Origin: a bacterium
Lineage (GTDB): Bacteria; BMS3Abin14
Length of the DNA: 6,024 nucleotides
Direction of reading: 5' to 3'
Assembly (NCBI GenBank): GCA_020350725.1
Contig: CP070719.1
Location: 1,063,615-1,069,638 of the forward strand
Shown: positions 5,761-6,024 of the stretch, one piece after another
Position numbering within the stretch: the first letter of the stretch is position 1
How the letters are laid out: every line of letters starts with the position of its first letter
Program-made: the position numbers and the translations under genes
Notes under the pieces: generated by a model
What the model was told of the DNA's origin: nothing
The model's input: the letters and a program-made list of their open reading frames with translations, nothing else
Databases searched by the model: none

Positions 5761-5814
5761 CTCTGTGGCCCTCTGTGGCGGCGTCTCAAAGGGCGCCTCT
5801 GTGTCCTCTGTGGT
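5761..5814. repeat. CTCTGTGG word array
   Basis: CTCTGTGGC occurs at 5761 and 5771 (period 10). CCTCTGTG occurs at 5796 and 5805 (period 9). The two pairs flank a different spacer that includes GGCGTCTC and GGGCGCC. On the minus strand the word reads as CCACAGAG or ACACAGAG. Confidence 0.65.
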
Positions 5815-5830
5815 AAAGTTTTAATTCCCG

Positions 5831-5864
5831 GGATTGCTTCACGCGGCTTCCTGTTCGCAATGAC
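5831..5864. repeat. REP-like inverted element of the GTCATTGCGA...GAAGCAATCC type
   Basis: The plus strand opens with GGATTGCTTC and closes with GTTCGCAATGAC, so the ends pair as ATTGC/GCAAT around a GC-rich centre with two GCTTC-like words. From memory, intergenic elements starting GTCATTGCGA and ending GAAGCAATCC are widespread in many bacterial genomes; I have not checked this by search. The stem is short, so a stable hairpin is uncertain. Confidence 0.5.
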
Positions 5865-5874
5865 AATCGCTTGT

Positions 5875-5969
5875 TCGCCCCCTCGCCCCCTCGCGATGGG
5901 CTTAGTCCCCGTGTCTCCGCCTCTCCGTGTCTCCGCGTCCGCCTATCGCCCCCTCGCCCTCTCGCGGCC
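5875..5969. repeat. Period-8 words: TCGCCCCC and GTGTCTCC families
   Basis: TCGCCCCC occurs at 5875-5882 and 5883-5890 and again at 5946-5953, followed by TCGCCCTC at 5954-5961 and TCGCGGCC at 5962-5969. Between the two copies lies a second period-8 family: GTGTCTCC at 5911-5918 and 5927-5934, with GCCTCTCC at 5919-5926 and a weaker unit at 5935-5942. One word family therefore brackets another. Confidence 0.7.
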
Positions 5970-5970
5970 T

Positions 5971-5998
5971 CTGGACGCTGGACCCTGGACTCTGGACT
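5971..5998. repeat. CTGGACN heptamer array
   Basis: Four perfect-phase heptamers lie at 5971, 5978, 5985 and 5992: CTGGACG, CTGGACC, and CTGGACT twice. Only the last base varies. No gene, promoter or RNA is apparent anywhere in 5571-6024 apart from these word arrays. Confidence 0.75.
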
Positions 5999-6024
5999 TA
6001 TTCCTCCCCACCAAATGGACCAGC

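Noticed and set aside
5577-5998. The repeat region as a CRISPR array.
   Set aside because: Units are 7-10 bases, degenerate and directly tandem. There are no 24-37 base repeats with unique spacers and no cas genes.
5998-6024. On the minus strand the last 27 bases read as eight sense codons (AGPFGGEE) followed by TAA, possibly the end of the next gene upstream.
   Set aside because: Eight codons at a window edge cannot establish a frame. It is attractive because the CTGGACN array starts directly after the TAA, but the neighbouring sequence is needed.
1-6024. The four genes as a defence system or other coordinated cassette.
   Set aside because: The genes are separated by 150-250 bases, their families have no known common system, and no nuclease, toxin, integrase or transposase is present.

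Overview
The window is GC-rich chromosomal DNA from an uncultured-looking Gram-negative bacterium. The secreted-protein style and the type of intergenic word repeats fit sediment or groundwater lineages around the former Deltaproteobacteria. That placement is an inference from style, not from a marker gene. All four recognisable genes lie on the minus strand and are read right to left: a SAM-dependent methyltransferase (5570-4806), a UMF1/Atg22-type MFS transporter (4560-3253), a small exported protein of unknown function (3003-2620), and a large membrane-anchored AAA+ ATPase of the ClpA/ClpB type (from about 2411 to beyond the left edge). Gaps of about 150-250 bases separate them, so they are neighbours rather than one tight operon, and no shared pathway is evident.

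The AAA+ gene is the most unusual protein. It has a transmembrane anchor and a helical region in place of the Clp N-domain. Its first ATPase module keeps Walker A but has lost the Walker B acids and apparently the arginine finger. Its second module keeps Walker B, sensor 1, arginine finger and sensor 2, but has Arg where the Walker A motif needs Gly. The frame is also cut by an in-frame TAG at 344-342, and good ClpB-like sequence continues in the same frame to base 1. It is probably a decaying gene or carries sequence errors. General TAG recoding is unlikely, because two other genes here end in TAG.

The strongest unexplained signal is non-coding. The 450 bases right of the methyltransferase (5571-6024) hold no gene and are built almost entirely of short degenerate tandem words. 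Several unrelated word families lie side by side, mostly with period 7 and some with period 8, 9 or 10. The same style recurs at 3181-3292, where it runs through the stop codon and C-terminal tail of the transporter. It also appears at 4608-4641 in the transporter leader, at 4996-5030 inside the methyltransferase reading frame, and with period 9 at 2414-2449 around the start of the AAA+ gene. The sequence therefore looks peppered by a process that makes or spreads 7-9 base words and sometimes writes them into genes.

No tRNA, rRNA, CRISPR array, insertion sequence or convincing rho-independent terminator was found.
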